Below are positions 27,756 to 37,428 of a stretch of DNA of 64,000 nt, piece after piece; within the stretch, counting starts at the first letter, position 1; each line of letters begins with the position of its first letter. The position numbers and the translations under genes are program-made. The stretch spans positions 223,363 to 287,362 of the forward strand of contig CANQRH010000003.1 of NCBI GenBank assembly GCA_947626225.1, given 5' to 3'. The notes beneath the pieces were generated by a model that was not told where the DNA came from, ran no database searches, and worked only from the letters and a program-made list of their open reading frames with translations. The DNA is from Candidatus Gastranaerophilales bacterium. Lineage in GTDB: Bacteria; Cyanobacteriota; Vampirovibrionia; Gastranaerophilales; Gastranaerophilaceae.

Positions 27756-28400
27756 TTAAATATTGAAACTTTTTCTTGCGCCTTCTTCATGATAGAAACC
27801 GCCTCCGCAGATTGTTTCTATAACTTTCAGAACAAATTCTCTGGGTGCATCAACCTGATTAAGATAAAATTCGCGATTAGGCAGGTGTCTGATTTTCATA
27901 ATGGAATTTTGGGTGGTTTCGGGCGGAACGAAAAGTGATGCAACTTCGTTATCAAGCAGTTTGCCCATTTCTTCATCGTGGCTGGAAACCCCTTTCATAA
28001 TTTCGTAATAATTACCTCTGACCGCCATAATTCTGCTTGAGAAAAGATGCTGTCCGTCTTCTCTGTATAAAGCTTGCGGCTGGTAGTTACATCTGGTTGT
28101 TAAACTCATTTTGTGCCATAAAATGTTTACAATAACGACTGATTTTTGTGTATCGGTGTCAACGTAAATATTCTGGGTTGTAATATTTCTTGATGAAAAA
28201 GCTTCTTTAAGCGTATCGACAACGATAAGCAGATTATCAATCATACGGGAAAAGATTTCGTTTGTGTTTACGTTAGCATGCTGATAATCATAGAACTGCT
28301 TATACATATGCGTGGAAACGAGTCCGACTCTTTCTTGAATAAGTGCGGATTTTCTTGCCGATGTTTCCGAGTTGTCAAAGCTTTCGTAATTGTTTAACAT
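27756..28400 (-). CDS. Unknown conserved-looking cytoplasmic protein
   Basis: A 214-residue soluble protein with no recognised motif, signal peptide or membrane helix. The N-terminal half is helical (RMIDNLLIVVDTLKEAFSSR). The second half mixes beta strands and charged loops and contains ETICGGGFYHEEGARKS near the end. A TATAAT is visible about 55 bases upstream on this strand, and the leader contains CATG-n10-CATG. No convincing Shine-Dalgarno is seen. Length and clean codon use support a real gene; the function is unknown. Confidence 0.75.
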   Translation of the reverse strand: MLNNYESFDNSETSARKSALIQERVGLVSTHMYKQFYDYQHANVNTNEIFSRMIDNLLIVVDTLKEAFSSRNITTQNIYVDTDTQKSVVIVNILWHKMSLTTRCNYQPQALYREDGQHLFSSRIMAVRGNYYEIMKGVSSHDEEMGKLLDNEVASLFVPPETTQNSIMKIRHLPNREFYLNQVDAPREFVLKVIETICGGGFYHEEGARKSFNI

Positions 28401-28528
28401 AATTTTCTACTCACATGTAATAATAAACATGAAATTATGTAAATATTATATCGGTATTTTTTACAAACCGCATACATAAAAGTATGTATTTATATCAGTT
28501 AAAATATTAAATGTTATTTTGTTAATTG

Positions 28529-29413
28529 TTATTGTTCGTAACCGAAATTTTTAAGTGAGCTTTGTTTTTTGCGCCAATCTTTTTCCACCTTTACTTCAAG
28601 TCCGAGAAATACTTTTTTATCTGCCGTCTTTTCGATATCCAGCCGTGCTTCAGTGCCGATTTTTTTGAGCAATGAACCGCCTTTTCCTATTAAAATTCCT
28701 TTCTGGCTTTTTGTTTCGCAGTAAATTGTTGCATAAATTCTGTCTATGTCGTCATTTTCAAGATAACTTTCAACCTTGACCGCTACGGAATGCGGGATTT
28801 CATCTGAAGTATTAAGCAGAATTTTTTCTCTTATTATTTCTTCGGTTACATCACGCATACTTTCTTCCGTTACGACATCTTCGGGGTACAAAAGAGTGCC
28901 TTCGGGAAGGTTTTTAAATATATTTTTCATCAAAGTATCAATATTTCTGCCTGTTTTTGCGGATATTTTTACGATGGGGTAATTTTTTTCAAACAGAGTT
29001 TTGTATGTGAGCAGGTTTTCATCAACTTTTCCCTGTTTTTTCACTTTATCAACCTTGTTCATCACAATAATTACCGGAATATCGGTTTGCAAAATATTTT
29101 TGGCAATCCACATATCTCCTTTGCCCGCAGGTTCGGAACCGTCGACGAGAAAAAGTATCAAATCCGCATCCGGAACGGCTACTTTCGCTTCATCAAGCAG
29201 AAATTCACCCAATTTATTCAGCGGTTTATGCACTCCGGGGGTGTCTATAAATACAACCTGACCTTCAGAAGTTGTATAAATTCCTTTAATGCGTTTTCTG
29301 GTTGTCTGCGCCTTATCCGTTGCTATTACTATTTTTTGACCGAGGATTTGATTCAACAATGTTGATTTTCCCACATTCGGTCTGCCTATTATTGCCGTAA
29401 ATCCGCTTTTCAT
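28529..29413 (-). CDS. era: GTPase Era
   Basis: Essential GTPase that binds 16S rRNA during 30S maturation. The 294-residue product has G1 GRPNVGKST (residues 10-18), DTPGVHKP (G3), NKVDK (G4), and a C-terminal KH domain with the signature IGKGGSLLKKIGTEARLDIE. Length is standard. No clear ribosome site precedes the ATG. It is divergent from the AMIN-like gene and not linked to ybeY or recO here. Confidence 0.96.
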   Translation of the reverse strand: MKSGFTAIIGRPNVGKSTLLNQILGQKIVIATDKAQTTRKRIKGIYTTSEGQVVFIDTPGVHKPLNKLGEFLLDEAKVAVPDADLILFLVDGSEPAGKGDMWIAKNILQTDIPVIIVMNKVDKVKKQGKVDENLLTYKTLFEKNYPIVKISAKTGRNIDTLMKNIFKNLPEGTLLYPEDVVTEESMRDVTEEIIREKILLNTSDEIPHSVAVKVESYLENDDIDRIYATIYCETKSQKGILIGKGGSLLKKIGTEARLDIEKTADKKVFLGLEVKVEKDWRKKQSSLKNFGYEQ

Positions 29414-29559
29414 TTAAGTTAACTAATCCGTTTTGATGATTAAATTTTTACGTGTTTGTTTATAAATTGTAACATAAAAAGCATTTTTTTTAACAAATTG
29501 GCAAAAAAAATTTTGCTCGGGTATTATATAATATATAAGGTTAAAATTAACGGTAGAAA

Positions 29560-31227
29560 ATGGCAGTGAATAAAAATATTTTGATTATTACGGCGATATT
29601 GTCGGTGCTGGCTGTTCCCGCAGTTGCTTCAAACGATTTGGTCAGAGTGGATTTGAAAAAATCGGCAAGCGAAGCGGTTGATATTACTTTCTTTACTTCG
29701 GAATCTTATGCGGATAACGTTATTGTAAGGAAAAAATCCGATAACAAATACGTTATATTAATCCCCGGTGTGCAATCCGCAGGTTATAAAAGCTCCGGAC
29801 TCACGGGTGTAAAAGATCTTGTATCCGATATTAATGTTAAAACCGTTGATGATACGACCGGCGGTTATACTAAAATTACATTGATTACTACAAAGCCGCT
29901 TGATATCAGAACCCGCAGTTCAAAATCATTGCCCTTAACCGCCGAACAACAGGAATATAATACTTTAATCGCTCAGGCTAATACCATTAAAAATAATGCA
30001 TTGAACGATAAACCTCTGCCTAAGCAGAAAACTGAAGTTACGGTTAATAAAGTTCCGCCGTCAGTTCAGAAAATTCCGGCAAAATCCGCTGTTGTACAAC
30101 AGTCTCCAAAAACTGTAAAGCCTTCCGCAAAAGAGCAGTTGAAACAGTTTATGAAGCCCGAGAAGGCTCAAACTTCCCAACCTAAGGTTGAATTAACCGA
30201 ACTCAGCGAAGAAGAAGTTTCACAACTTGCCGAAAACAAACCTGAAGATAATATTCCGGATGTTTTACCCGCCGTGAATGAAGAAGTTAAACCCGTTGAA
30301 GCACAGCCTGCAAAACGTTCGATACGTTCACTTGTTAAAAAAGCCGTTAAAAAATCCGCACCTTATGCAGCGGGCTTGCTTGTTCTTGCGGGGTTAATTA
30401 AACTTCTTAACAGCGCAAGAAAACCCGAAAATACCGCTGAACCCGTTTATCCGAAAGTACCGGAAACTGCCGAAAACGGACAGGAATTGTCTTCGGGGGA
30501 AAAATTCAATATGTATCTTGAAAAATCCAAACCCGTTGAAAGAGTCGGAAATAAAGGCAAATATTCATTTATCAAGTCTATTGCCGATGAAATCGAAGCA
30601 AAACGCAGAGAACTTGAAAAATTTGTTACGGGTATTCAGCCGGTTGAAAAAATTGAAAGCGAAGATGAAGTTATTCGCAGAACAATTAAGTTTAAAGCGT
30701 TCGATACTCCGGTTGTGTCATTGAAAATGTCAAACAGAAACGGAAGATTTAAAAAATACGAACAGGAAAGACCGCTTCATGAACAAAAAACAATTAATCT
30801 TGAAGATTCATCGTTGTATTCGAACCCCAGAAGCCTTGCCGATGCTAACCTGAAAGTTTCCGATGTTGATAAAAACCGTATTCAGCCGAAACAAAATTAC
30901 GAAATGTCTACCGTTGAAGAATATCTTGCTATTGAGGACAGGGAAAAAGAAGAAATTAAGGAAAAATATAAAAACGAATTGAAAATTAAATCGGTATTTA
31001 AAATCGATAAAGATAAAGGATTTTACCTGATTAGCAAAGACGGAAAAAATACTCTTGTCGGCAAAGTTAAAGATGATATTTCCGTTATCAAAAGATTTGC
31101 CCGCGATGAAGAAACTCCAATTCAGATAAGACAGGACAAAGACAATGTTTATATGGTAAAAGCCGGAGATTTTAAATCACTTGTTGAAGTCAATGACGAT
31201 AAAATGGGCGTTCTGATTGAATTGTAA
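29560..31227 (+). CDS. Exported or membrane-anchored protein with AMIN-like N-terminal domain
   Basis: A 555-residue protein with a signal peptide (ILIITAILSVLAVPAVAS) followed by a beta-rich domain (about residues 25-125) that resembles AMIN peptidoglycan-targeting domains (LVRVDLKKSASEAVDITFFT and YVILIPGV). Then come a Pro/Lys/Glu-rich linker, a second hydrophobic segment (PYAAGLLVLAGLIKLLNSA, about 264-282), and a long charged C-terminal region. It is probably periplasmic or tethered to the inner membrane. The AMIN call is by pattern only. Its stop overlaps the next start (TAATG), so the two are co-translated. Confidence 0.65.
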   Translation: MAVNKNILIITAILSVLAVPAVASNDLVRVDLKKSASEAVDITFFTSESYADNVIVRKKSDNKYVILIPGVQSAGYKSSGLTGVKDLVSDINVKTVDDTTGGYTKITLITTKPLDIRTRSSKSLPLTAEQQEYNTLIAQANTIKNNALNDKPLPKQKTEVTVNKVPPSVQKIPAKSAVVQQSPKTVKPSAKEQLKQFMKPEKAQTSQPKVELTELSEEEVSQLAENKPEDNIPDVLPAVNEEVKPVEAQPAKRSIRSLVKKAVKKSAPYAAGLLVLAGLIKLLNSARKPENTAEPVYPKVPETAENGQELSSGEKFNMYLEKSKPVERVGNKGKYSFIKSIADEIEAKRRELEKFVTGIQPVEKIESEDEVIRRTIKFKAFDTPVVSLKMSNRNGRFKKYEQERPLHEQKTINLEDSSLYSNPRSLADANLKVSDVDKNRIQPKQNYEMSTVEEYLAIEDREKEEIKEKYKNELKIKSVFKIDKDKGFYLISKDGKNTLVGKVKDDISVIKRFARDEETPIQIRQDKDNVYMVKAGDFKSLVEVNDDKMGVLIEL

Positions 31228-32336
31228 TGCGTAAAATACTGAGCTTTATATTATGTATGATACTTTTGACAGGCTGTTCATTGAAAGATGAACGCACCGT
31301 TGTGCGGTTTGCAAGCTGGGGTTCCAAAAGCGAAGTTGATATTATCAAACCGATTTTGGCTGATTTTGAAAAAGAAAATCCCGATATAAAAGTTGATTTT
31401 ATGCATATTCCGCAAAATTATTTTCAAAAAATTCATCTGCTTTTTGCATCAAATACCGCACCCGATGTGATTTTTATAAACAATTTGTATCTGCCTGTGT
31501 ATGCAAATGTTCTTGAACCCTTACAAAACGATGATGCGTATTATCCGCAAGCCGTTGAGGCACTTAGTTTTAACGGGAAACTTTATGCAATTCCGCGTGA
31601 TATATCAAATTTGGTTATATTCTATAACAAAGACATGTTCGCACGGAAAAACATTCCTTATCCCAAATCCGATTGGACATTTGACGAATTTTTGAATACG
31701 GCTCTTAAACTTACTGACAAGAACAGGCACGAAATTTTCGGAATAAGTTTTGAAGAAGATCCGCTCTTTTATTTACCCTATCTTTTGAGTGAAGGCGGAG
31801 GGATTCTTCCTGATGAGATTAACAAACCCGAAAGTCAAAAAGGACTGAAATTTTATGCGGATTTGAGGAAGAAATATCATGTTGCGCCTTTAAAATCCGA
31901 AAGTGCCAGTGCAACGTCGGCGCAAATGTTTTTGCAGGGAAGACTCGGTATGCTGCTTTCCGGGCGATGGATTGTTCCAAAGTTGCGTGAAGCCGCTCAG
32001 TTTGATTGGGATATTGTACGTTTTCCGAAAGGTGATAAAGGCAGTATTGTGCAGACTGATGCATCAGGCTGGGCGGTTAGCAAGTCTTGCAAACATAAAA
32101 AAGAAGCTCTTATGCTGGTAGACTATCTTTCATCAAAGAAAAGCTCAGAAAAGTTTGCCGTAAGCGGTCTTATAGTTCCTGCCAGAAAAGATGTAAGTAT
32201 CTCAGATACTCAAAAACCTTTAAATGCAAGAGTTTTTACCGATATAATACAAAGTTCAAAACCTACGCCCGTAACGGTTGATTACAGAGAGGTAATCGAC
32301 AAACTTAAACAAGATAATGAAAAAATGTTTAATTAA
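31227..32336 (+). CDS. Extracellular solute-binding lipoprotein (sugar ABC transporter type)
   Basis: A 369-residue lipoprotein with the lipobox LLTGC (Cys17). The mature part matches family 1 solute-binding proteins: VRFASWGSKSEVDIIKPILADF, NTAPDVIFINNLYLPVYA, FYNKDMFARKNIPYP, and MLLSGRWIVPKLRE. Relatives bind sugars or glycerol phosphates for ABC importers. No permease or ATPase gene is nearby, so it is an orphan binding protein coupled to the AMIN-like gene. It ends directly against the convergent response regulator gene with no spacer. Confidence 0.88.
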   Translation: MRKILSFILCMILLTGCSLKDERTVVRFASWGSKSEVDIIKPILADFEKENPDIKVDFMHIPQNYFQKIHLLFASNTAPDVIFINNLYLPVYANVLEPLQNDDAYYPQAVEALSFNGKLYAIPRDISNLVIFYNKDMFARKNIPYPKSDWTFDEFLNTALKLTDKNRHEIFGISFEEDPLFYLPYLLSEGGGILPDEINKPESQKGLKFYADLRKKYHVAPLKSESASATSAQMFLQGRLGMLLSGRWIVPKLREAAQFDWDIVRFPKGDKGSIVQTDASGWAVSKSCKHKKEALMLVDYLSSKKSSEKFAVSGLIVPARKDVSISDTQKPLNARVFTDIIQSSKPTPVTVDYREVIDKLKQDNEKMFN

Positions 32337-33032
32337 CTAAATGTTGAGTTTGTATCCGCCGCCGTAAATGGTTTCTATATACTTTTTACCTTCTGCGATT
32401 TTGTCGATTTTGGTTCGTAAATGTCTTATGTGTACTCTTATGGTTTCAACGTCATCATCGGGCGAATATCCCCATATTTCTTTCAAAAGTTTTGAAGAAG
32501 AAACCATTGTACCGTGATTTTGGAACAACAAATTAAAGATATCAAATTCTATCGGTGTAAGTTTTGCCTGTTTGTCATTTATTTTTACGCTGTACTGTTC
32601 GGGCAGGAGTGTTATTTCATTAAGTGTAAGGATTTCTCTGGTAAACGCGCTTTCGGGAATATTGTGTGAACGCTTTAAAAGCGAGCGTACACGCACTTGC
32701 AATTCTTCCATTTCAAACGGTTTAACAAGATAATCATCAACGCCGATATTAAATCCCTTAACCTTGTCATTAATCTGCGACAGGGCAGTAAGCATAAGGA
32801 TAGGGATATCTTTGGTTGACTCATTTTTTCTTATCCGCTGTGCAACGGTAAATCCGTCAACTTCCGGCATCATTACGTCAAGCACCACAACGGACGGCAT
32901 CTCCTGTTTGCAGAGCGCAAAGCCTTTCGTACCGTCAAATGCCTGTATAACTTTATATCCGCAAAGTTCAAGATTTACTTTTATAAGTTCGTTTATTGCC
33001 GAATCATCGTCTATGACAAGTATTTTATTCAT
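32337..33032 (-). CDS. OmpR/PhoB family response regulator
   Basis: A 231-residue two-component regulator. The receiver domain (residues 1-118) has the acidic pocket DDD (8-10), phospho-acceptor Asp52 (VVVLDVMMPEVDG), the conserved Thr in MLTA, and Lys in YLVKPF. The C-terminal winged helix has the OmpR-type pattern LTPIEFDIFNLLFQNHG and VHIRHLRTKID. No histidine kinase gene is adjacent, so it is an orphan regulator and its signal is unknown. Its 3' end abuts the solute-binding gene. Confidence 0.93.
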   Translation of the reverse strand: MNKILVIDDDSAINELIKVNLELCGYKVIQAFDGTKGFALCKQEMPSVVVLDVMMPEVDGFTVAQRIRKNESTKDIPILMLTALSQINDKVKGFNIGVDDYLVKPFEMEELQVRVRSLLKRSHNIPESAFTREILTLNEITLLPEQYSVKINDKQAKLTPIEFDIFNLLFQNHGTMVSSSKLLKEIWGYSPDDDVETIRVHIRHLRTKIDKIAEGKKYIETIYGGGYKLNI

Positions 33033-33262
33033 AAAAAAATTCTATATTTAACAGAGATAAATTTCAATGTTATTTGTTAAAAAATATTAATAAAAATAGC
33101 CCGTTTGAATGATACATTATTTTTGGATTTAAGGCATATTATTTTGATAAGATTTGTAAAAAAAGGTTTTTAAAAAGTAAAATATGTAAAATTTTTGTTT
33201 TTTATAGTATTATGTTAATTGCGTAATAAAAAAATGAAAAACATTGTAAGGAGGCACATGAA

Positions 33263-33718
33263 TTGGCAATAACTTCACCATTTACAACATTTCAGGAAAG
33301 CGGAAAAAAAGAAATCCACTTGGGACAACACGTTTTAGCAGAATTTTTTGAATGTGACCCAAACACATTGAACAGTATAGACAAAGTAGAAAAATATATG
33401 GTGGATGCCGCCCTTGAGTGTGGTGCAACTATTGTCCAAAAATGTTTCCATAAATTTAATCCTTACGGGGTTTCGGGGGTTGTAATCATTTCGGAAAGCC
33501 ATCTTGCAATTCATACATGGCCGGAATTGGGTTATGCCGCTGTTGATTTGTTTACATGCGGAGATAAATGCGATCCGAAAATTTCTTACGAATTTTTGAA
33601 ACAGAAGTTTAATTCCAAAAAAGCGACTTTTTCGGAATTGAAACGCGGAATTATTGATGCGGAAACTCTAAAAGTTGCCGAAAAACCGTTTGAGCTTATG
33701 CAGCAGTTCACGGATTAG
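33263..33718 (+). CDS. speD: S-adenosylmethionine decarboxylase proenzyme
   Basis: Self-cleaving pyruvoyl enzyme that makes decarboxylated AdoMet for spermidine synthesis. The start is TTG at 33263, eight bases after AAGGAGG; no in-frame ATG is available. The processing site is in SESHLAIHTWPE (E78/S79), where Ser79 becomes the pyruvoyl group, with His84 and the FTCG Cys99 as catalytic residues. At 151 residues it is longer than the usual 120-135, with about 15 extra N-terminal residues. A 12-codon frame (33234-33272) overlaps the start. speE is not nearby. Confidence 0.92.
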   Translation: MAITSPFTTFQESGKKEIHLGQHVLAEFFECDPNTLNSIDKVEKYMVDAALECGATIVQKCFHKFNPYGVSGVVIISESHLAIHTWPELGYAAVDLFTCGDKCDPKISYEFLKQKFNSKKATFSELKRGIIDAETLKVAEKPFELMQQFTD

Positions 33719-33809
33719 TTTTGGAAATTTTTGTTAAATCATGTAAAAATCTTGACTCCATGTCATGACATTTGGTTTTGGTTTTCCTATTATAATATCG
33801 GGGGTTGAA

Positions 33810-34289
33810 ATGCCGGAAGATATTATAGAAAAAAAATCAAATTTTGACTTAACTTCAAGGAGTGCGTTTTCAAGAGAGGATGAAGTATTTACTTCACGTT
33901 CTTATGCGGCGCTTTTGGCAAAAAATATTATACCCTATTCGCACAGAAGGCTTGCCGACAATTATGTTATCGTTAAACGTGTGTTTAAATTTCAGGCGGT
34001 TATGCCGAGAATTACCAATGCTGAAAAGGCGCTTCTGGCAAAATATGATTTTAATACATTGGAATATACGACCGTAAAACAAATGTACGAGGAACTTACA
34101 CTGTTACAGCAGTGGGCTGTGTCATCAGACGAAACCTTGAAAAAAGATTCCGATACTATTTTGGACATAAGAACAAAAGAGTTGAAATTTATTGTTGCAA
34201 CAAGCTATGCAAGTATTTCAAACGAGATTTATAAAGGCTGGCTTGCATTGGAAAATTATTTTATCGAAATCAGTAAATATAGCGAGTAA
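33810..34289 (+). CDS. Unknown soluble protein
   Basis: A 159-residue protein beginning MPEDIIEKKSNFDLTSRSAF. I start it at 33810 rather than the in-frame ATG at 33765, because TATAAT (33791-33796) lies between the two and would exclude the longer form. It is mostly helical and charged, with SRSYAALLAKNIIPYSHRRL and a tail GWLALENYFIEISKY. There is no signal peptide or motif I recognise. A GGGGG run lies six bases before the ATG. Function unknown. Confidence 0.65.
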   Translation: MPEDIIEKKSNFDLTSRSAFSREDEVFTSRSYAALLAKNIIPYSHRRLADNYVIVKRVFKFQAVMPRITNAEKALLAKYDFNTLEYTTVKQMYEELTLLQQWAVSSDETLKKDSDTILDIRTKELKFIVATSYASISNEIYKGWLALENYFIEISKYSE

Positions 34290-34337
34290 AAAATTTATTA
34301 CTCAATGGGGTAACTCAAATATTGCTGTATTATAAAT

Positions 34338-34365
34338 TAAAAAAAAAACGGGCTTTTGGGCCCGT
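34338..34365 (-). terminator. Intrinsic terminator of rpsP
   Basis: On the minus strand ACGGGC-loop-GCCCGT is followed by an uninterrupted run of T residues (A run at 34338-34347 on the plus strand). It lies 26 bases past the rpsP stop codon. Confidence 0.85.
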
Positions 34366-34390
34366 CAAATATTGCTTCTTTCCTGTAAAT

Positions 34391-34849
34391 TTATTTAGTT
34401 TCCGCTTCGGCAGGAGTTTCCTCAGCTGCTGTTTCTTCAGCAGAAACTTCTTCAGCTTTTGCTTCAGTTTCGGCTTGTGCTTCAGCTTCTGCTTTTGCTT
34501 CCGCCTGTGCTTTAGCCTCAGCTTCTGCTTGAGCTTTAGCTTCCGCTTCAGCCTTAGCTTTTGCCTGTGCTTTTTTTGAAAGTTTTACTGTTTCTTTCTT
34601 TTTATAGTTCAAAGAACCGTCTTCATTGCAGTTTTTAATTAAATATGCAACGGTTTCGGTAGGCTGTGCACCTTTTTTTACCCATTCCAAAGCTGATGCT
34701 TTGTCCAATTTCAATACTTTTGTTTTTGGGTTGTAGTGGCCTAATTCCTGAACCGGTCTGCCTTCACGTTTTGTTGTGGAATTTATTACGATAATTCTGA
34801 ATGAAGGTTTCTTTTTTGAACCGAGTCTTTTTAATCTGATTTTTAACAT
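34391..34849 (-). CDS. rpsP: Ribosomal protein S16 with long Ala/Glu/Lys tail
   Basis: The first about 85 residues are a complete S16 of the 30S subunit: MLKIRLKRLGSKKKPSFRII, REGRPVQELGHYNPK, and DKASALEWVKKGAQPTETV. A C-terminal extension of about 65 residues follows, built from repeated Ala-Glu-Ala-Lys-Ala-Gln units that become acidic and Pro-containing at the end. This extension is predicted to be a charged single helix or disordered. S16 is normally 80-90 residues. No ffh, rimM or trmD follow, unlike the classical operon. It has its own promoter region and terminator. Confidence 0.95.
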   Translation of the reverse strand: MLKIRLKRLGSKKKPSFRIIVINSTTKREGRPVQELGHYNPKTKVLKLDKASALEWVKKGAQPTETVAYLIKNCNEDGSLNYKKKETVKLSKKAQAKAKAEAEAKAQAEAEAKAQAEAKAEAEAQAETEAKAEEVSAEETAAEETPAEAETK

Positions 34850-34869
34850 TTTTGATTTTCCTTCTTAAT

Positions 34870-34975
34870 TTTGTTTCACTTATCGAGTCAGGCACGGCAG
34901 CCGTACTGCACCAAACCCTTGAATGAGGCTAAGAGGAATTACCTCGTTCCAATCTAATAAAATCATAAAAAACTT
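34870..34975 (-). promoter_or_regulatory. Structured leader of rpsP mRNA
   Basis: The 228-base gap between rpsP and atpD holds structure in the rpsP leader. One hairpin spans 34889-34908 (ACGG-CAG-CCGT core with flanking CAG/CTG pairs). The second region, 34921-34949, can form two exclusive stems: GAGG (34933-34936) or GAATGAGG (34921-34928) pairing with CCTCGTTC (34942-34949). A TATACT/TAATAT-like -10 lies near 34988-34993 on the minus strand. It may be an autoregulatory ribosomal-protein leader, but it matches no leader class I know. Confidence 0.4.
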
Positions 34976-35041
34976 TTCTAATCAAGTATATTATGCCAAA
35001 ATTTAAATATTTCTTATTATTTTGTATAATTGCCTTTTTAA

Positions 35042-36475
<1,434 letters not shown>

Positions 36476-36482
36476 GAAACTT

Positions 36483-36875
36483 ATGCACTTAAAAATAATT
36501 ACACACGAAAAAGTTGTATTTGACGAAGATGTAGATGAAATTTATACCAAAACCGTTGACGGTGAAATCGGTATTCTGAAAAATCACGTCCCGATTATGG
36601 CTGCACTTGATATCGGAGTTACAAAGATTGTGAAGGATAATGAAGTTAAGTTCTTTACGACAATGGGCGGAGTTTTTCAGTTTAAGGATAATGAGGGATT
36701 AATACTTACTACAACGGCGGAAAGCGGTGATGAAATTGATACCGCGCGTGCCAAAGAAGCTTTAAAACGTGCACAGGCAAGATTGGCCGACAGAGAAGCC
36801 GATATTGATGCTAAAAGGGCGGAAGCAGCCGCTGCAAGAGCTATGGCAAGACTTAAAGCTAAATTAAATTCTTAG
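36483..36875 (+). CDS. atpC: ATP synthase F1 subunit epsilon
   Basis: Regulatory rotor subunit of F1. The start is placed at 36483 (MHLKIITHEKVVFDEDVDEI), 7 bases after the atpD stop; the longer in-frame ATG lies within atpD. The 130-residue length is usual. The N-terminal beta sandwich has GEIGILKNHVPIMAALDIG. The C-terminal helical hairpin is the Ala/Arg-rich region ALKRAQARLADREADIDAKR. It follows atpD in the cyanobacterial order. Confidence 0.95.
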   Translation: MHLKIITHEKVVFDEDVDEIYTKTVDGEIGILKNHVPIMAALDIGVTKIVKDNEVKFFTTMGGVFQFKDNEGLILTTTAESGDEIDTARAKEALKRAQARLADREADIDAKRAEAAAARAMARLKAKLNS

Positions 36876-36876
36876 T

Positions 36877-37428
36877 ATGGAAATAACGTTATACAATATT
36901 TTTAAAACATTTTTTAAAGTCGGAACTATGCTTCTTGGCGGAGGATATGTGATTTTACCGCTTTTGCAGTCCGAGCTTGTTGACAAAAAAAATTGGATGA
37001 GTGATGAAGAACTTTGTGAATACTACGCTCTGGGACAAAGTATTCCGGGAATTATAGCGGCTAATGTTTCAATTTTTGCGGGGTATAAACTGAAAAAAAT
37101 ATCGGGTGCTTTGGCTGCAATTTTAGGAATAGTTTCCCCCGCATTTATTGCTATTATTGTTCTTGCAAGGATTTTGGAAGAATTGGTAAATTTGAAATTT
37201 GTACAGAGCATATTCTGGGGAGTGGGAATAGGTATTTTGGTTTTGATATTTTTTGCCGTAAAAGAAGTTTGGAGCAAAAGTATTACGGATAAGTTCACCT
37301 GTTTTATGTTCTTTTTAACTTTTATTTTGTCGGGATGTTTCAAGATTCCGCCTGCGGTGCTTATTATATTTGCAATATTTATCGGGTTATGGCTGCAGGC
37401 TGTTAAAAAAATTGAGGGCGAAGAATGA
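36877..37428 (+). CDS. chrA: Chromate transporter domain protein, first half
   Basis: A 183-residue membrane protein of the CHR (chromate ion transporter) family. The family motif GGGYVILPLLQSELV lies in the first third, with ALGQSIPGIIAANVSIFAGYKL. Short-chain members are encoded as adjacent pairs that together equal one long ChrA. The gene starts one base after atpC and overlaps the second half by an ATGA junction. The physiological substrate may be an anion other than chromate. Confidence 0.88.
   Translation: MEITLYNIFKTFFKVGTMLLGGGYVILPLLQSELVDKKNWMSDEELCEYYALGQSIPGIIAANVSIFAGYKLKKISGALAAILGIVSPAFIAIIVLARILEELVNLKFVQSIFWGVGIGILVLIFFAVKEVWSKSITDKFTCFMFFLTFILSGCFKIPPAVLIIFAIFIGLWLQAVKKIEGEE

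Noticed and set aside
34322-34579. Phe/Ser/Cys-rich plus-strand frame opposite rpsP
   Set aside because: It is the antisense of the repetitive S16 tail and spans the rpsP terminator.
34880-34912. GTCAGG-n3-GGCAG string resembling the 4.5S/SRP RNA domain IV core
   Set aside because: The 3' side lacks the AGCAG internal-loop partner and the tetraloop does not fit GGAA. No promoter is placed for that strand, so I treat it as part of the rpsP leader.
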